Of a stretch of DNA of 64,000 nt, positions 52,112 through 60,682 are shown one piece after another. The position numbers and the translations under genes are program-made. The notes below the pieces were generated by a model that was not told the DNA's origin, made no database searches, and was given only the letters and a program-made list of their open reading frames with translations. The stretch is from positions 310,001 to 374,000 of the forward strand of contig CBDCGI010000007.1 of assembly GCA_965216725.1 (NCBI GenBank), given 5' to 3'. Each line of letters begins with the position of its first letter. The first letter of the stretch is position 1. Origin of the DNA: JACZUI01 sp965216725 (GTDB lineage: Bacteria; Actinomycetota; Acidimicrobiia; Spongiisociales; ZC4RG35).

Positions 52112-54432
52112 CCCTGACGGAAGACATCGGGCGGGATCGGATCCTGCTCTCTTCTTCGGGCCCCCAGACCCGAGAGATACTGATTGGGGAAGCTGTGCCC
52201 GATGTACCCCAGATCGATGGCGGCATTCATTGTCCAGTAAGGGTCGACCAGATGGGGTCTCGCCAGAAGACAGAGGTCGGCCCGTCCGGCAACGAGGATG
52301 TTGTTGACGTCATCGACGCTCGACACCGCGCCGACTGTCATCGTGGCGATGCCCACCTCATGGCGGATCCGGTCGCTGAAAGGGGTCTGGTACAGACGTC
52401 CGTACTCGGGCTGCGCGTCGATTGAGGTCTGGCCGGTAGACACGTCGATCAGGTCACAACCCCGGTCTTTGAGCTCCCGGCTGAACCTGACGGCGTCGTC
52501 GCCGTCGAAGCCACCGTCCACCCAGTCGGTGGCCGAGATTCTGACGGACATCGGCTTCTCCTCAGGCCACACGGCCCGCACCGCATCGAACACCTCAAGT
52601 GGATACCGCATTCGATTGGCGAGCGACCCCCCATAGGCGTCGGTGCGCCGGTTGGCGAGTGGAGTCAGAAAACTCGACAGCAGGTAGCCGTGGGCAAAAT
52701 GGAGCTCGAGGAGGTCGAACCCGGCAGCGTCGCCTCGACGAGCCGCCTCGACATGCTGTTCGAGTACCAGCTTCATATCGTCGGTCGTCATCTCCCGGGG
52801 TATCTGGCTGTCGGGCCGATACTTGATGGGCGATGGACCGATGATCTCCCAGTTACCGTCGTCCAAGGGGTGGGTGTCTCCCTCCCACATCAGCTTGGTT
52901 GACCCTTTGCGACCTGAGTGCCCGATCTGAAGGCCGATCTTGGCCGGGGTGTGCTCGTGCACGAAGTCGACGACACGAGACCAGTAGGCGGCCTGCTCGT
53001 CGGTCCAGATTCCGGCACACCCCGGGCTGATCCGACCTTCCGGCGAGACACATGTCATCTCGGTCATCACCAGCCCCGCGCCACCGACGGCACGAGATCC
53101 GAGATGGACGAGATGCCACTCGTTGGGCATGCCATCGACCGCTGAGTACTGGTCCATCGGGGACACCACCACGCGATTTTCGAGTACCAGGCTCCGAATC
53201 TTGAACGGGTGAAACATGGGAGGTACCGACGCCTCGGGTACTACCGGGGCCCGGTGGTCGGAACCCGCGTACCACCGATCCACGCCCGCCATGTACTCGG
53301 CGTCGCGAAGCCTCAGGTTGTCATACGTGACGCGCTGACTCCTGGTGAGCAGGGAGAAGACGAACTGCTCCGGCTCGACGAATCGATACCGGTTGATCCC
53401 TTCGAACCACTCGAGGCTTGCTTTGGCCGCACGCTGCAGGCTCTCGACATCTGGTCGTCGCTCCGCCTCGTACCTGACGAGGGCCTCTTCGACCGGAGTG
53501 TCCGTAACCAGTAGCGCAGCTAGCGCAATGGCATCTTCCATCGCCAGTTTCGTGCCCGACCCCACCGAGAAGTGTGCGGTGTGCACTGCGTCACCCATGA
53601 GCACCACGTTCTCATGACTCCAGCTCTTGGCGGTGATCGTCGGGAACTGGAGCCATTTCGAGTTGTTGCCAAGGAGCGGTTCTCCGTCGAGGTGAGCCTT
53701 GAAAAGGTCGGCACAGAACTGGAGGGCATGCTCGTCACTGACACCGGGTGGGAACTCGGTGGACTCCGTGCGTGACAGCCCGAGGCCGAGCCAGGTCTCG
53801 GGGCTCATCTCGACGATGAAGGTGCTTCCCTCGTCGCTGTAGGGGTAGATGTGGGCCCAGACCAGGCCGGCATGGGTCTCTTCAAAGACGAAGTTGAACT
53901 CGTCAAAAACCTTGGTGGTACCGAACCAGATGTACTTGTTGCGGCGCATATCAATGGATGGCTGGAGATAGCTCTCGAGCTCGCGTCTGACCGTGCTGTT
54001 GGCTCCATCGGCCCCGACGATCAGGTCCGACTCCGGGACCTCAGCAAGGGAGGCAATCTCAGCCGAGAAGTGAAGGTCGGCGCCTAGGTCACCGGCACGT
54101 TTGGTGAGGATCTCCAGGAGCTGGCGTCTGCCGGCGGCGGCGAAGCCGTGGCCGCCAGAGGTAAACAGGCGTCCGGCCGGGTGATGGACTTTGATGTCGC
54201 CCCAGCGGCGGAACCCGTTGCTCAATTCGGTGAACGATTCCGAGTCGGCCTCCTCGAAGTGGTCCAGCGTTTCATCGCTGAACACAACTCCAAACCCGTA
54301 TGCGTCAGTCGGTTTGTTCCGCTCATAGACCGAAACGTTGAAGTCGGGACGTGCCTTCTTGGTGAGGATGGCCAGATAGAGCCCGGCGGGACCGCCGCCA
54401 ACGACGGATATTGTCTTCGACTTCGCGCTCAA
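52108..54432 (-). CDS. Bifunctional salicylyl-CoA 5-hydroxylase / 2-aminobenzoyl-CoA monooxygenase-reductase-like enzyme
   Basis: 774 residues. N-terminal FAD monooxygenase (about 1-375) has VVGGGPAGLYLAIL, SDLIVGADGANSTVR and VVLMGDAVHTAHFSVGSG; C-terminal old-yellow-enzyme barrel (about 400-760) has NRVVVSPMDQYSAVDG, LQIGHSGRKGS and LLELHFAHGYLLSSFLTPL. This fusion oxidises and then reduces aromatic CoA thioesters such as 2-aminobenzoyl-CoA. No CoA ligase or pathway partner is next to it. The TTG 54432 start has AGGA upstream; alternative starts are downstream and would cut the FAD motif. Confidence 0.9.
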   Translation of the reverse strand: MSAKSKTISVVGGGPAGLYLAILTKKARPDFNVSVYERNKPTDAYGFGVVFSDETLDHFEEADSESFTELSNGFRRWGDIKVHHPAGRLFTSGGHGFAAAGRRQLLEILTKRAGDLGADLHFSAEIASLAEVPESDLIVGADGANSTVRRELESYLQPSIDMRRNKYIWFGTTKVFDEFNFVFEETHAGLVWAHIYPYSDEGSTFIVEMSPETWLGLGLSRTESTEFPPGVSDEHALQFCADLFKAHLDGEPLLGNNSKWLQFPTITAKSWSHENVVLMGDAVHTAHFSVGSGTKLAMEDAIALAALLVTDTPVEEALVRYEAERRPDVESLQRAAKASLEWFEGINRYRFVEPEQFVFSLLTRSQRVTYDNLRLRDAEYMAGVDRWYAGSDHRAPVVPEASVPPMFHPFKIRSLVLENRVVVSPMDQYSAVDGMPNEWHLVHLGSRAVGGAGLVMTEMTCVSPEGRISPGCAGIWTDEQAAYWSRVVDFVHEHTPAKIGLQIGHSGRKGSTKLMWEGDTHPLDDGNWEIIGPSPIKYRPDSQIPREMTTDDMKLVLEQHVEAARRGDAAGFDLLELHFAHGYLLSSFLTPLANRRTDAYGGSLANRMRYPLEVFDAVRAVWPEEKPMSVRISATDWVDGGFDGDDAVRFSRELKDRGCDLIDVSTGQTSIDAQPEYGRLYQTPFSDRIRHEVGIATMTVGAVSSVDDVNNILVAGRADLCLLARPHLVDPYWTMNAAIDLGYIGHSFPNQYLSGLGARRREQDPIPPDVFRQG

Positions 54433-54444
54433 GGTGTCCTGAGG

Positions 54445-55125
54445 CTAGAGCCTCAGGTTGCCGAAGAAGTCGTCCCACCATGTGGAGAAGGCGTCCCAGG
54501 CGTTGGATGTGGCCCATACCAGGACCACTACCAGGGCCACGGCCAGGACGAAGGTGGCCAGATTCCGAATCCGGTAGATCTGACGTTGCCGCGCATCCTC
54601 GACATATGAAGGCTCTGCTGCTCGGGCGCGAACGGGGGTGTACACCAGATCTTGCCGAGGGGCAACGTAGCCCGGCGGTGTTGGGGTGACGGGGACGGAA
54701 ACCGGCGGCTCTTCCTCCTCTCCCGGCGGCGGGTCCACCGGGAGCTCTTCATCGACGAGGTCATCCACATCGCTGAGATCGTCGGCGACACCGACGCCGA
54801 CGGGCGGTGGAGGTGGCGGGGGCTTTTCCGATACGGGGACCGAACCAGGCCCGAGGGTGGCCAATGCTTCTTGCAACGTGGGATTCTCTTCTGCTTCCGA
54901 AGGCTGGATACCTGCCTTGGAGTAGAGGAGACGTGAATCGAGATCGAGTACGGCGGCGAGCGCATCCACCACAGACGTGTCGTTGGGCATGGCGTTGTCT
55001 CGCTCCCAAGATCTGATTGTGCTGGCCGACCTGCCCACCAACTCACCGAGTTTGGCCTGACTCAGCCCCATCTTGGTGCGGCGATATCGGATGGTGCGTC
55101 CAAAGGAGCGTTCCGGCATCGTCAT
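54445..55125 (-). CDS. XRE-family HTH protein with proline-rich linker and C-terminal membrane helix
   Basis: 226 residues. HTH at about 8-65 (RTKMGLSQAKLGELVGRSAS, TIRSWERDNAMP). The middle is Pro/Glu/Val-rich with a run of seven prolines near residue 103. One membrane helix (LATFVLAVALVVVLVWATS) near 190-208 and a Trp-rich short tail follow. The layout recalls RodZ, with a DNA-binding-like head in the cytoplasm and a membrane anchor, but it lacks a large periplasmic domain. ATG 55125 or ATG 55119. It reads towards the monooxygenase gene 12 bp away. Confidence 0.8.
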   Translation of the reverse strand: MTMPERSFGRTIRYRRTKMGLSQAKLGELVGRSASTIRSWERDNAMPNDTSVVDALAAVLDLDSRLLYSKAGIQPSEAEENPTLQEALATLGPGSVPVSEKPPPPPPPVGVGVADDLSDVDDLVDEELPVDPPPGEEEEPPVSVPVTPTPPGYVAPRQDLVYTPVRARAAEPSYVEDARQRQIYRIRNLATFVLAVALVVVLVWATSNAWDAFSTWWDDFFGNLRL

Positions 55126-55196
55126 GATGGTACCTAGCGGTGGTTGCTGGACTGGGAGAAGTTTGAAACGATCGCCTGCCTACTCTCAGTTCCCTC

Positions 55197-55292
55197 GGAG
55201 GCGTCCGGACGCCTGGTGGGTCCCCCGGTCTTCAAAACCGGTGAGAGGCAGATTCTGTCTCTGGCGGGTTCGATTCCCGTCCGCCTCCGCCA
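55197..55292 (+). tRNA. selC: tRNA-Sec (anticodon TCA)
   Basis: 96-nt RNA with encoded CCA. Acceptor GGAGGCG pairs with CGCCTCC (an eighth pair is not canonical), G discriminator. Anticodon arm CCGGT-CTTCAAA-ACCGG has TCA in the loop. A long variable arm GAGAGGCAG-ATT-CTGTCTC and T arm GCGGG-TTCGATT-CCCGT complete the selenocysteine tRNA. The same loop context CTTCAAA occurs in E. coli selC. A short T tract follows. It implies UGA decoding by SelB, with selA, selB and selD elsewhere in the genome. Confidence 0.95.
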
Positions 55293-55432
55293 CTTTTGGG
55301 TCTTCACCGTGTAGATGCCGCCTCTCGCCGGAGTCGGGACGGACCCGAGCACGCCCGCATGAATCCGACCATTACGCGACGCACCGACGCCTGCGCACGG
55401 CGTCGTTTCCCTCTTTACGCGACAATGGACTA

Positions 55433-55939
55433 ATGAAACGGCATCGAGGAGTCGCCAGGCTCGGCGTGGCCCTGCTGTCGACCGCCCTGGTGGCCTGGGG
55501 CTGCGGCAGCGACGGAAGCGACGACGACGCATCCGACATTGCGGCAGGGAACGGCTCGACGTCGGCATCCGAGATCACGAGTGACGAGGTATGCGCGCTC
55601 CTGTCCGACGCAGAGATGGAATCACTCGTCGGCCAAGCTCTCCCCTCCGAACCAATCGGTCCGGATTCGCCAAACACTGGCTGCTCTTGGAACACGGGCA
55701 GCGTGATTGTTCAGGTAAGCGTCGGGTCAACCACGCCGGTCACCGCTCCCGGGCAGCAGTGCACGCCGGTTGATCTCGGGGATGAGGCGCTCGAGTGTGA
55801 CGGTGTTATCCAGTTCATCACGAACGAGACCCGGGTTCGCGTCTCGACGGATGGCTTCCCGTTGTCCGTGGGAGCCGATGCCCCGGACGTCCTGGCTGTC
55901 GCCACGGCGTTGGAACCGAAAATCGCCGCCCGCGGGTAG
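55433..55939 (+). CDS. Putative lipoprotein, DUF3558-like
   Basis: 168 residues. N-terminus MKRHRGVARLGVALLSTALV with Cys near 24 gives a probable lipoprotein signal, although the lipobox (AWGC) is weak. A Ser/Asp/Gly linker is followed by a domain with DEVCALLSDAEMESLVGQAL and GCSWNTG, the DUF3558 pattern, and two more Cys residues. The ATG 55433 start follows a TAA-like AT-rich spot without a clear ribosome site. Function unknown. Confidence 0.75.
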   Translation: MKRHRGVARLGVALLSTALVAWGCGSDGSDDDASDIAAGNGSTSASEITSDEVCALLSDAEMESLVGQALPSEPIGPDSPNTGCSWNTGSVIVQVSVGSTTPVTAPGQQCTPVDLGDEALECDGVIQFITNETRVRVSTDGFPLSVGADAPDVLAVATALEPKIAARG

Positions 55940-56063
55940 GCGCGTCGGACCCGAGGCTGCTCCCCCCACGACCGGCAAATTGTGGGTGCCGTATCCAGCG
56001 CGGCTGCATCAAACTCATGGGTTCGTAACGGTGTCGTAACCCGGATCGCGCGAGAATTCTCCC

Positions 56064-57278
56064 ATGATCGGCCAGGTTGCGAGTGACCGCGGTCTGCGAA
56101 CCGTGACGCTGTGGCTGCTCGCGGTCTTCCTGAGCCTTGTCGGAGTGTTGTTGGTGGTGGTGGGCCCTAGCACCGGGTTCACTCTTGACTTCTTTGTCGG
56201 CTTCGGGCTGAGCATGATCCTGGTCGTTCTGGCAGGGTGGCTCACCCTTCTAGTGCCTCAAAACCCGGTTGCATGGGTTCTGCTTCTGTCAATCATGTCA
56301 GCCGTCTCTGCATCTCTGGCCTCCGACTACTTGGCCTCTGCATCCGAGCAAGTACCGCTTCTGGCCCGTGTGGCGTTCTTCATCCAGTCGGGAGTGTTCT
56401 GGGTGGGGATTTACTTGATGACCGTCCTGTTCCTCCTCCTTTTTCCAACTGGGAAACCTCCGACTCCGAAGTGGCGTTGGGTCGGCATTCTCGGCTTCAT
56501 CGGCCTGCTCACACAGATCGCTAGAGCCACTTACCTGGCATGGACGCTGCCGTTGGATCAACTGGAGGACGGCGCAACGGGTGTGAGTTGGTTTGATGCC
56601 GCAATCACGCTTGGGCAAGGCCTTGTAGCCCTTGCCGTGGTCGGCGCCCTCGTGTCCTTCGTATACCGCTTCTTCCGATCCGAAGGGGTGGAACGTCAAC
56701 AGTTGAAAGCTCTACTGATCCCGTTCACAGCCTTGGCGTTGTTTTGGATTGTGGAGAGCATCCGCCAGGACACAGTGGTTTCAGCGGTGCTGTTAGTGGT
56801 AGCCGCACTGACCTTGCCCATGGCCATTGGCGTCGCGATTCTTCGATACCGGCTATACAACATCGACCGGATCATCTCCCGGGTGGTGGCTTACTCGATT
56901 GTGGTGGTGTCGCTTGGCGCCCTCTACTTCGGTCTGGTCGCAGTGGCGTCTCAGATGCTGCCATCGCAAAACGCATTGGCCGTTGCCGGCTCGACCCTGG
57001 TCGTGGCACGAGCCTTCAACCCTTGGCGCCGACGCGTCCAGCGCAGGATTGATCAACGATTCAACCGGTCGGCGTACAAGGCCGACATCGTGTCAGAGAG
57101 GTTCGCCGGTCACCTTCGCAGCCCTCATACCACGGACGAGTTGACACACCTCTGGCTGGAAACCGTCAACGAGCACTTCCAGCCGACGAGCGGAGGCGTC
57201 TGGATCAGTGACGCATTCCACGATCGGCGCGCGGAGGAGGCTGAAGTGGCTCGCCATTCTGCGGACCCGGGTCCATGA
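56064..57278 (+). CDS. Polytopic membrane sensor domain protein lacking a kinase domain
   Basis: 404 residues with about nine membrane helices. The segment VAILRYRLYNIDRIISRVVA and the later FNPWRRRVQRRIDQRFNR are typical of the N-terminal part of actinobacterial histidine kinases. Here the protein ends shortly afterwards (a small GAF-like start, LWLETVNEHFQPTSGGVWIS) without H-box, N-box or G-box. No separate kinase or response regulator gene is next to it. It may be a truncated or decoy receptor. Confidence 0.75.
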   Translation: MIGQVASDRGLRTVTLWLLAVFLSLVGVLLVVVGPSTGFTLDFFVGFGLSMILVVLAGWLTLLVPQNPVAWVLLLSIMSAVSASLASDYLASASEQVPLLARVAFFIQSGVFWVGIYLMTVLFLLLFPTGKPPTPKWRWVGILGFIGLLTQIARATYLAWTLPLDQLEDGATGVSWFDAAITLGQGLVALAVVGALVSFVYRFFRSEGVERQQLKALLIPFTALALFWIVESIRQDTVVSAVLLVVAALTLPMAIGVAILRYRLYNIDRIISRVVAYSIVVVSLGALYFGLVAVASQMLPSQNALAVAGSTLVVARAFNPWRRRVQRRIDQRFNRSAYKADIVSERFAGHLRSPHTTDELTHLWLETVNEHFQPTSGGVWISDAFHDRRAEEAEVARHSADPGP

Positions 57279-57379
57279 CGACAATCGTGTGCCACGATTC
57301 GACAGTTACACGACGACCTCGGTCTCTGCCGAAACTAAGGGTTCGTATCTTCGTTCGGAGTGCGAGACAAGCCTTCACC

Positions 57380-57625
57380 TTACCTGGCCAAGCGGTATCT
57401 AAACGACCAGGCTGCGATGGCGACGGCCACCCAGATGGCGAGTCCCAACAGCGGCTGGGCCCAATCGTCTTCCTGGCCGTCGAGCGCCGCCCGCACAAAG
57501 AGGAACGAGATGTACAGGGTCATCAGCGATGCCAGTGTCGCAATTACGAACAAGGCTCCGCTGAGAGCCTTCAGGAATGCTCTTTTGCCGGGTGATGGCC
57601 CGTGGGGCGCGGTCGACATGCTCAT
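57380..57625 (-). CDS. Small membrane protein of unknown function
   Basis: 81 residues with two hydrophobic segments, LSGALFVIATLASLMTLYIS and LLGLAIWVAVAIAAWSF. Polar N-terminus with Pro/Ser. ATG 57625 or ATG 57619. It lies in a gap between larger genes on opposite strands. No family recognised. Confidence 0.5.
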   Translation of the reverse strand: MSMSTAPHGPSPGKRAFLKALSGALFVIATLASLMTLYISFLFVRAALDGQEDDWAQPLLGLAIWVAVAIAAWSFRYRLAR

Positions 57626-57749
57626 GGTGGGCGATTATCCCCGCGATCCAGGGCCAAAAGTGAGGGCGTAAGAGCGGGAATCCCAAGCCAAATATGCCAA
57701 CAAGGAGTGTCGCCGTCTGCGGCAGCTGGGCAGCGTTTCGCTCTAGTTG

Positions 57750-58727
57750 TTAGGCGCCGGCGACGTGTATCCAGGTTTGGCTTCCGGATGAGATTCCACA
57801 GGAGTCGGCCGCGTCGGTCTTCACCGCTCCGATTGGGCCGAGCGGGGGGTCCATTGCCGGCGGGACCCGGTTCCATTGGACCGCGGTCCACGTCATGGTT
57901 TCGCCTGGAGAGCAGTCCCCGCTGCCGTCGCTGGTGAACATGAGGGTGGTTGTTTCCTGATCAGCTCCTGAGGCAATGAATTCGAATGTGCCACTGTCGA
58001 GGGGCGCCTCAACAAGGTCGCCGGTGGTGGTACGCGCATAGGTGCTGTCTGCGGAGTGGACGTAGAGGATCTCGCCTGTTCCTTGCCTGAGCCAGATCCC
58101 GTTGAGTTGGCTAGGGAATTGGAAGCTGTCGTCATACTCGCCTTCCGGCGGGGCGATGCCTTCACCTGCCTCGGAGCGCGGAGATAGACGAATCATCATC
58201 CCGGGGGTGCCGACCTTGCCGTTGCATCCTTCAGCTGCAACCACTTCAGTGGCAATCTTGCCCTCATCGAGAACCGTCACCGCCAGCTGATTGGGGCCAC
58301 CGGGACTTTCGCAGGGACCATCGGAGATTTGATTCCCTGAATACGTGACGACGTCTTCGACGTAGGTGTAGGAGCCGCTGAAGACAGGGGATGTGAGCTG
58401 AGCGCGACCATCGAGCACGAAAAGGTCGCCCGGGCCTATCTGGAAAACGACCGGAATGTCTAATGAAACATCAGGCGTTCGGGGCTTCCACCAGACGCCA
58501 TCCAACTCGCCACGTTCAACCGCCATCTGAGTCGAGTCGGTCGCCGATTCAATCGGCTCTGTAGTCCCGGTCGGTTCCACGCCAGAGCATGCCGCCACTG
58601 CAAGCGCCACCACTATCGCACTCGCTACGAAGCAGCTGCGTTTCACCAACCGTTGGGGCGACTGAGGTTTCCAACACCTAGAACCAACCCTGGTGGTCGA
58701 GCCGATACCCGAAGTCCTGCCTTTCAT
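57750..58727 (-). CDS. Putative lipoprotein downstream of anti-sigma factor
   Basis: About 325 residues from ATG 58727, which overlaps the anti-sigma stop as ATGA. A basic head is followed by SCFVASAIVVALAVAACSG with a good lipobox (AVAAC). GTG 58643 would give a more usual signal length. The exported part seems to contain two related halves, each with a DGVWW/NGIWL strand and a Cys pair near DGPCESP and GDCSPGE. Third gene of a sigma/anti-sigma operon. Function unknown. Confidence 0.72.
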   Translation of the reverse strand: MKGRTSGIGSTTRVGSRCWKPQSPQRLVKRSCFVASAIVVALAVAACSGVEPTGTTEPIESATDSTQMAVERGELDGVWWKPRTPDVSLDIPVVFQIGPGDLFVLDGRAQLTSPVFSGSYTYVEDVVTYSGNQISDGPCESPGGPNQLAVTVLDEGKIATEVVAAEGCNGKVGTPGMMIRLSPRSEAGEGIAPPEGEYDDSFQFPSQLNGIWLRQGTGEILYVHSADSTYARTTTGDLVEAPLDSGTFEFIASGADQETTTLMFTSDGSGDCSPGETMTWTAVQWNRVPPAMDPPLGPIGAVKTDAADSCGISSGSQTWIHVAGA

Positions 58728-59422
58728 GATCCGGGCCGAAGCACGCTTGCGCTCCGCCTCATTGCCACGATCCTCGAATCCTCCACCGTGATCTCGTAGG
58801 CGTAACTGAGCTGAACTGCCGGGTCCTCGTCGTTGTCGAGGCCATACAAGGTAAAGGAGCACCGCACATCAGTCCCCGACGCACTGTCCGAAACCGAGAT
58901 AAACTCGCAGGGTTCGACCGTCAACTCCTGGCGTCGGTCTGCCGCGAACTCGACCTCTCCCATCAGACCAGCCTTGTCTCTGGCCTCCCCGACTTCGATG
59001 GTTGCTTCGTCGCTGATCAGGCCCAGTGCGTGCTGGGAGTCGCCCCTGGCCAGGGCCGACATGAACGAGTTCGCCGCGGATCCGTTCTCCAGATGATCCA
59101 GCGTGTCAGTCAAATTGACCGTGGTAGCCGTTCCAGCAACATCACCATCGTTTGGACCACTCAGAAAGATCAGCGGTGCGAACACCAGAGCCACAAGGAC
59201 AGCCGCACCAGGCAACACAACCCACGGGTTGCGCAACCAGCCGAACCTGTACCGCTCTCCGACATCAACGGCGGGCTCTTCCACCGAGTCGAGAATCCGA
59301 GCAAGAACCCCATCAAGATCAACGTCGACTTCGACCAGGCTTCGACACCTAGAACACGCCTCCAAATGGGCAATCGTCTCCGCCGCGGCCTGCTCAACCA
59401 TGTTTCGAGTTACGTGGCTCAT
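58724..59422 (-). CDS. Membrane-anchored zinc-finger anti-sigma factor
   Basis: 232 residues. The cytoplasmic head has the ZAS ligands H-x3-C-x2-C (HLEACSRC) next to an earlier His. A membrane helix VVLPGAAVLVALVFAPLIFL near residue 70-90 leads to an extracytoplasmic domain (about 110-232) resembling an NTF2/SnoaL-like fold with two Cys. ATGA overlaps on both sides couple it to the ECF sigma gene and the lipoprotein gene. Confidence 0.85.
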   Translation of the reverse strand: MSHVTRNMVEQAAAETIAHLEACSRCRSLVEVDVDLDGVLARILDSVEEPAVDVGERYRFGWLRNPWVVLPGAAVLVALVFAPLIFLSGPNDGDVAGTATTVNLTDTLDHLENGSAANSFMSALARGDSQHALGLISDEATIEVGEARDKAGLMGEVEFAADRRQELTVEPCEFISVSDSASGTDVRCSFTLYGLDNDEDPAVQLSYAYEITVEDSRIVAMRRSASVLRPGS

Positions 59423-59940
59423 GTCAACCTCTCCCGCATGGCCTGACGTGCCCGATACACGCGGCTCTTCACGGTGCCTTCCGGGACACCCAGCCGAGTC
59501 GCGGCCTCAGCGGTAGTTAGGCCATCCACAACAACTGCCCGAAAGGCCTCCTGGAGGTCGGCGCTCAAAGCCGCATAGGCGTCTTTGGTCATCAGACCGT
59601 CAACCAGGTCACCCTCACCGACAAACGACTCCGACTGGGTAGTTGCCCTCGCCTGACGATCCCGGAACCGGATTTCGCTGCGAATCATCATGTTGAACTT
59701 CCGTCGGGCAATCCCCCAGATCCAACCCGCAACAGCCGACTCGCCTCGGAAACCGGAAGCCGACTCCCAGACGTCCACGAAAGTCTCCTGGAGGATGTCC
59801 TCGGCCTCCTCGACCGACGCTCCCGATTGACGTAGCCGAAAGCCAATGAGGGGAGCGTGCCGTTCATACAGAGCGGCAAGGGCCCTGGTGTCTCCCTTGG
59901 CAATTCTTCGTAACGAAGAGCGGTCAGAGTGCTCCATCAT
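59419..59940 (-). CDS. ECF-type RNA polymerase sigma factor
   Basis: 173 residues. Region 2 EEAEDILQETFVDVWESASG and VAGWIWGIARRKFNMMIR; region 4 VVDGLTTAEAATRLGVPEGT followed by VKSRVYRARQAMRE. The internal linker is of normal length. It starts a three-gene operon with its anti-sigma factor and a lipoprotein, so the signal is probably extracytoplasmic. ATG 59940 or ATG 59937. Confidence 0.9.
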   Translation of the reverse strand: MMEHSDRSSLRRIAKGDTRALAALYERHAPLIGFRLRQSGASVEEAEDILQETFVDVWESASGFRGESAVAGWIWGIARRKFNMMIRSEIRFRDRQARATTQSESFVGEGDLVDGLMTKDAYAALSADLQEAFRAVVVDGLTTAEAATRLGVPEGTVKSRVYRARQAMRERLT

Positions 59941-60046
59941 CCCTCTGTTGCCACCACATGTTGATTAGTTCCCCAAAACGCAGCGCTCCATCGGGAAGAC
60001 TGCATGACGGACCTGTTTGACGACCCGCGGGCGAACGCTTTCTGCC

Positions 60047-60562
60047 CTAGTGCGTCTCTCCGGCGGCTTTTGCCCGCATGGGCGGCCCCACAACCTCGAT
60101 CTGGTACCGCTCCGCAACAGGCCCGAGGATTTCCGGCGGAGGCATCGCCAGATCTGGTGGAGGGCCGTCGTCCACAGCCGGATGCCCCAGGTCCAACGTG
60201 AACTGTTCGAACCCCGCGGGGGCCGCGAAAACCAAAACCCGGGTTGGCTCGATGTCGACGGTGAAGGCATGAGGTGCACCTCGCGGCCCGAACACAAACG
60301 TTCCGGGCGGCGCTTCGAAGCTTTCGCCTCCGACGTCAAATGTCATGTGTCCGTCCAGGACGTACCAGGCTTCATCCTCGCCGTGATGAATGTGCTCCGG
60401 AGGCTCGGTAGCCCGGAACGCGACCGCCTCGACCAATGAAAACCGGTCCTCCGACTGCTTACCGTCCAGCTTCACAGTGAAACGTCCACCCAGCGACCAG
60501 ACCGACTCCCCCTCACCGGAGCGAAGCGCGTAAGCCCTGCTGTGCATCTCCTTATCCGCCAT
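60047..60562 (-). CDS. Cupin-domain protein
   Basis: 171 residues. The two cupin motifs are PPEHIHHGEDEAWYVLDGHM and APPGTFVFGPRGAPHAF, with His ligands for a metal. The C-terminal part (PPPEILGPVAERYQIEVVGP) is found in a subgroup of small cupins of unknown substrate. No ribosome site is clear before ATG 60562. It is divergent from the selenoprotein gene. Confidence 0.82.
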   Translation of the reverse strand: MADKEMHSRAYALRSGEGESVWSLGGRFTVKLDGKQSEDRFSLVEAVAFRATEPPEHIHHGEDEAWYVLDGHMTFDVGGESFEAPPGTFVFGPRGAPHAFTVDIEPTRVLVFAAPAGFEQFTLDLGHPAVDDGPPPDLAMPPPEILGPVAERYQIEVVGPPMRAKAAGETH

Positions 60563-60682
60563 CGAGGCACCCTATCAAATGGCCGACCGCATCATCCCGA
60601 CCGGTTTGGCCTGTCGGGCTTACGACAGTGTTTGACCTCCGGGCCGGCCCTGTAGGCAGAAACCGGTCCTAGCTTGTTGGCA

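Noticed and set aside
59941..60046. Small gene between the ECF sigma gene and the cupin gene
   Set aside because: No frame with a start, ribosome site and plausible composition; nothing supported in this gap.
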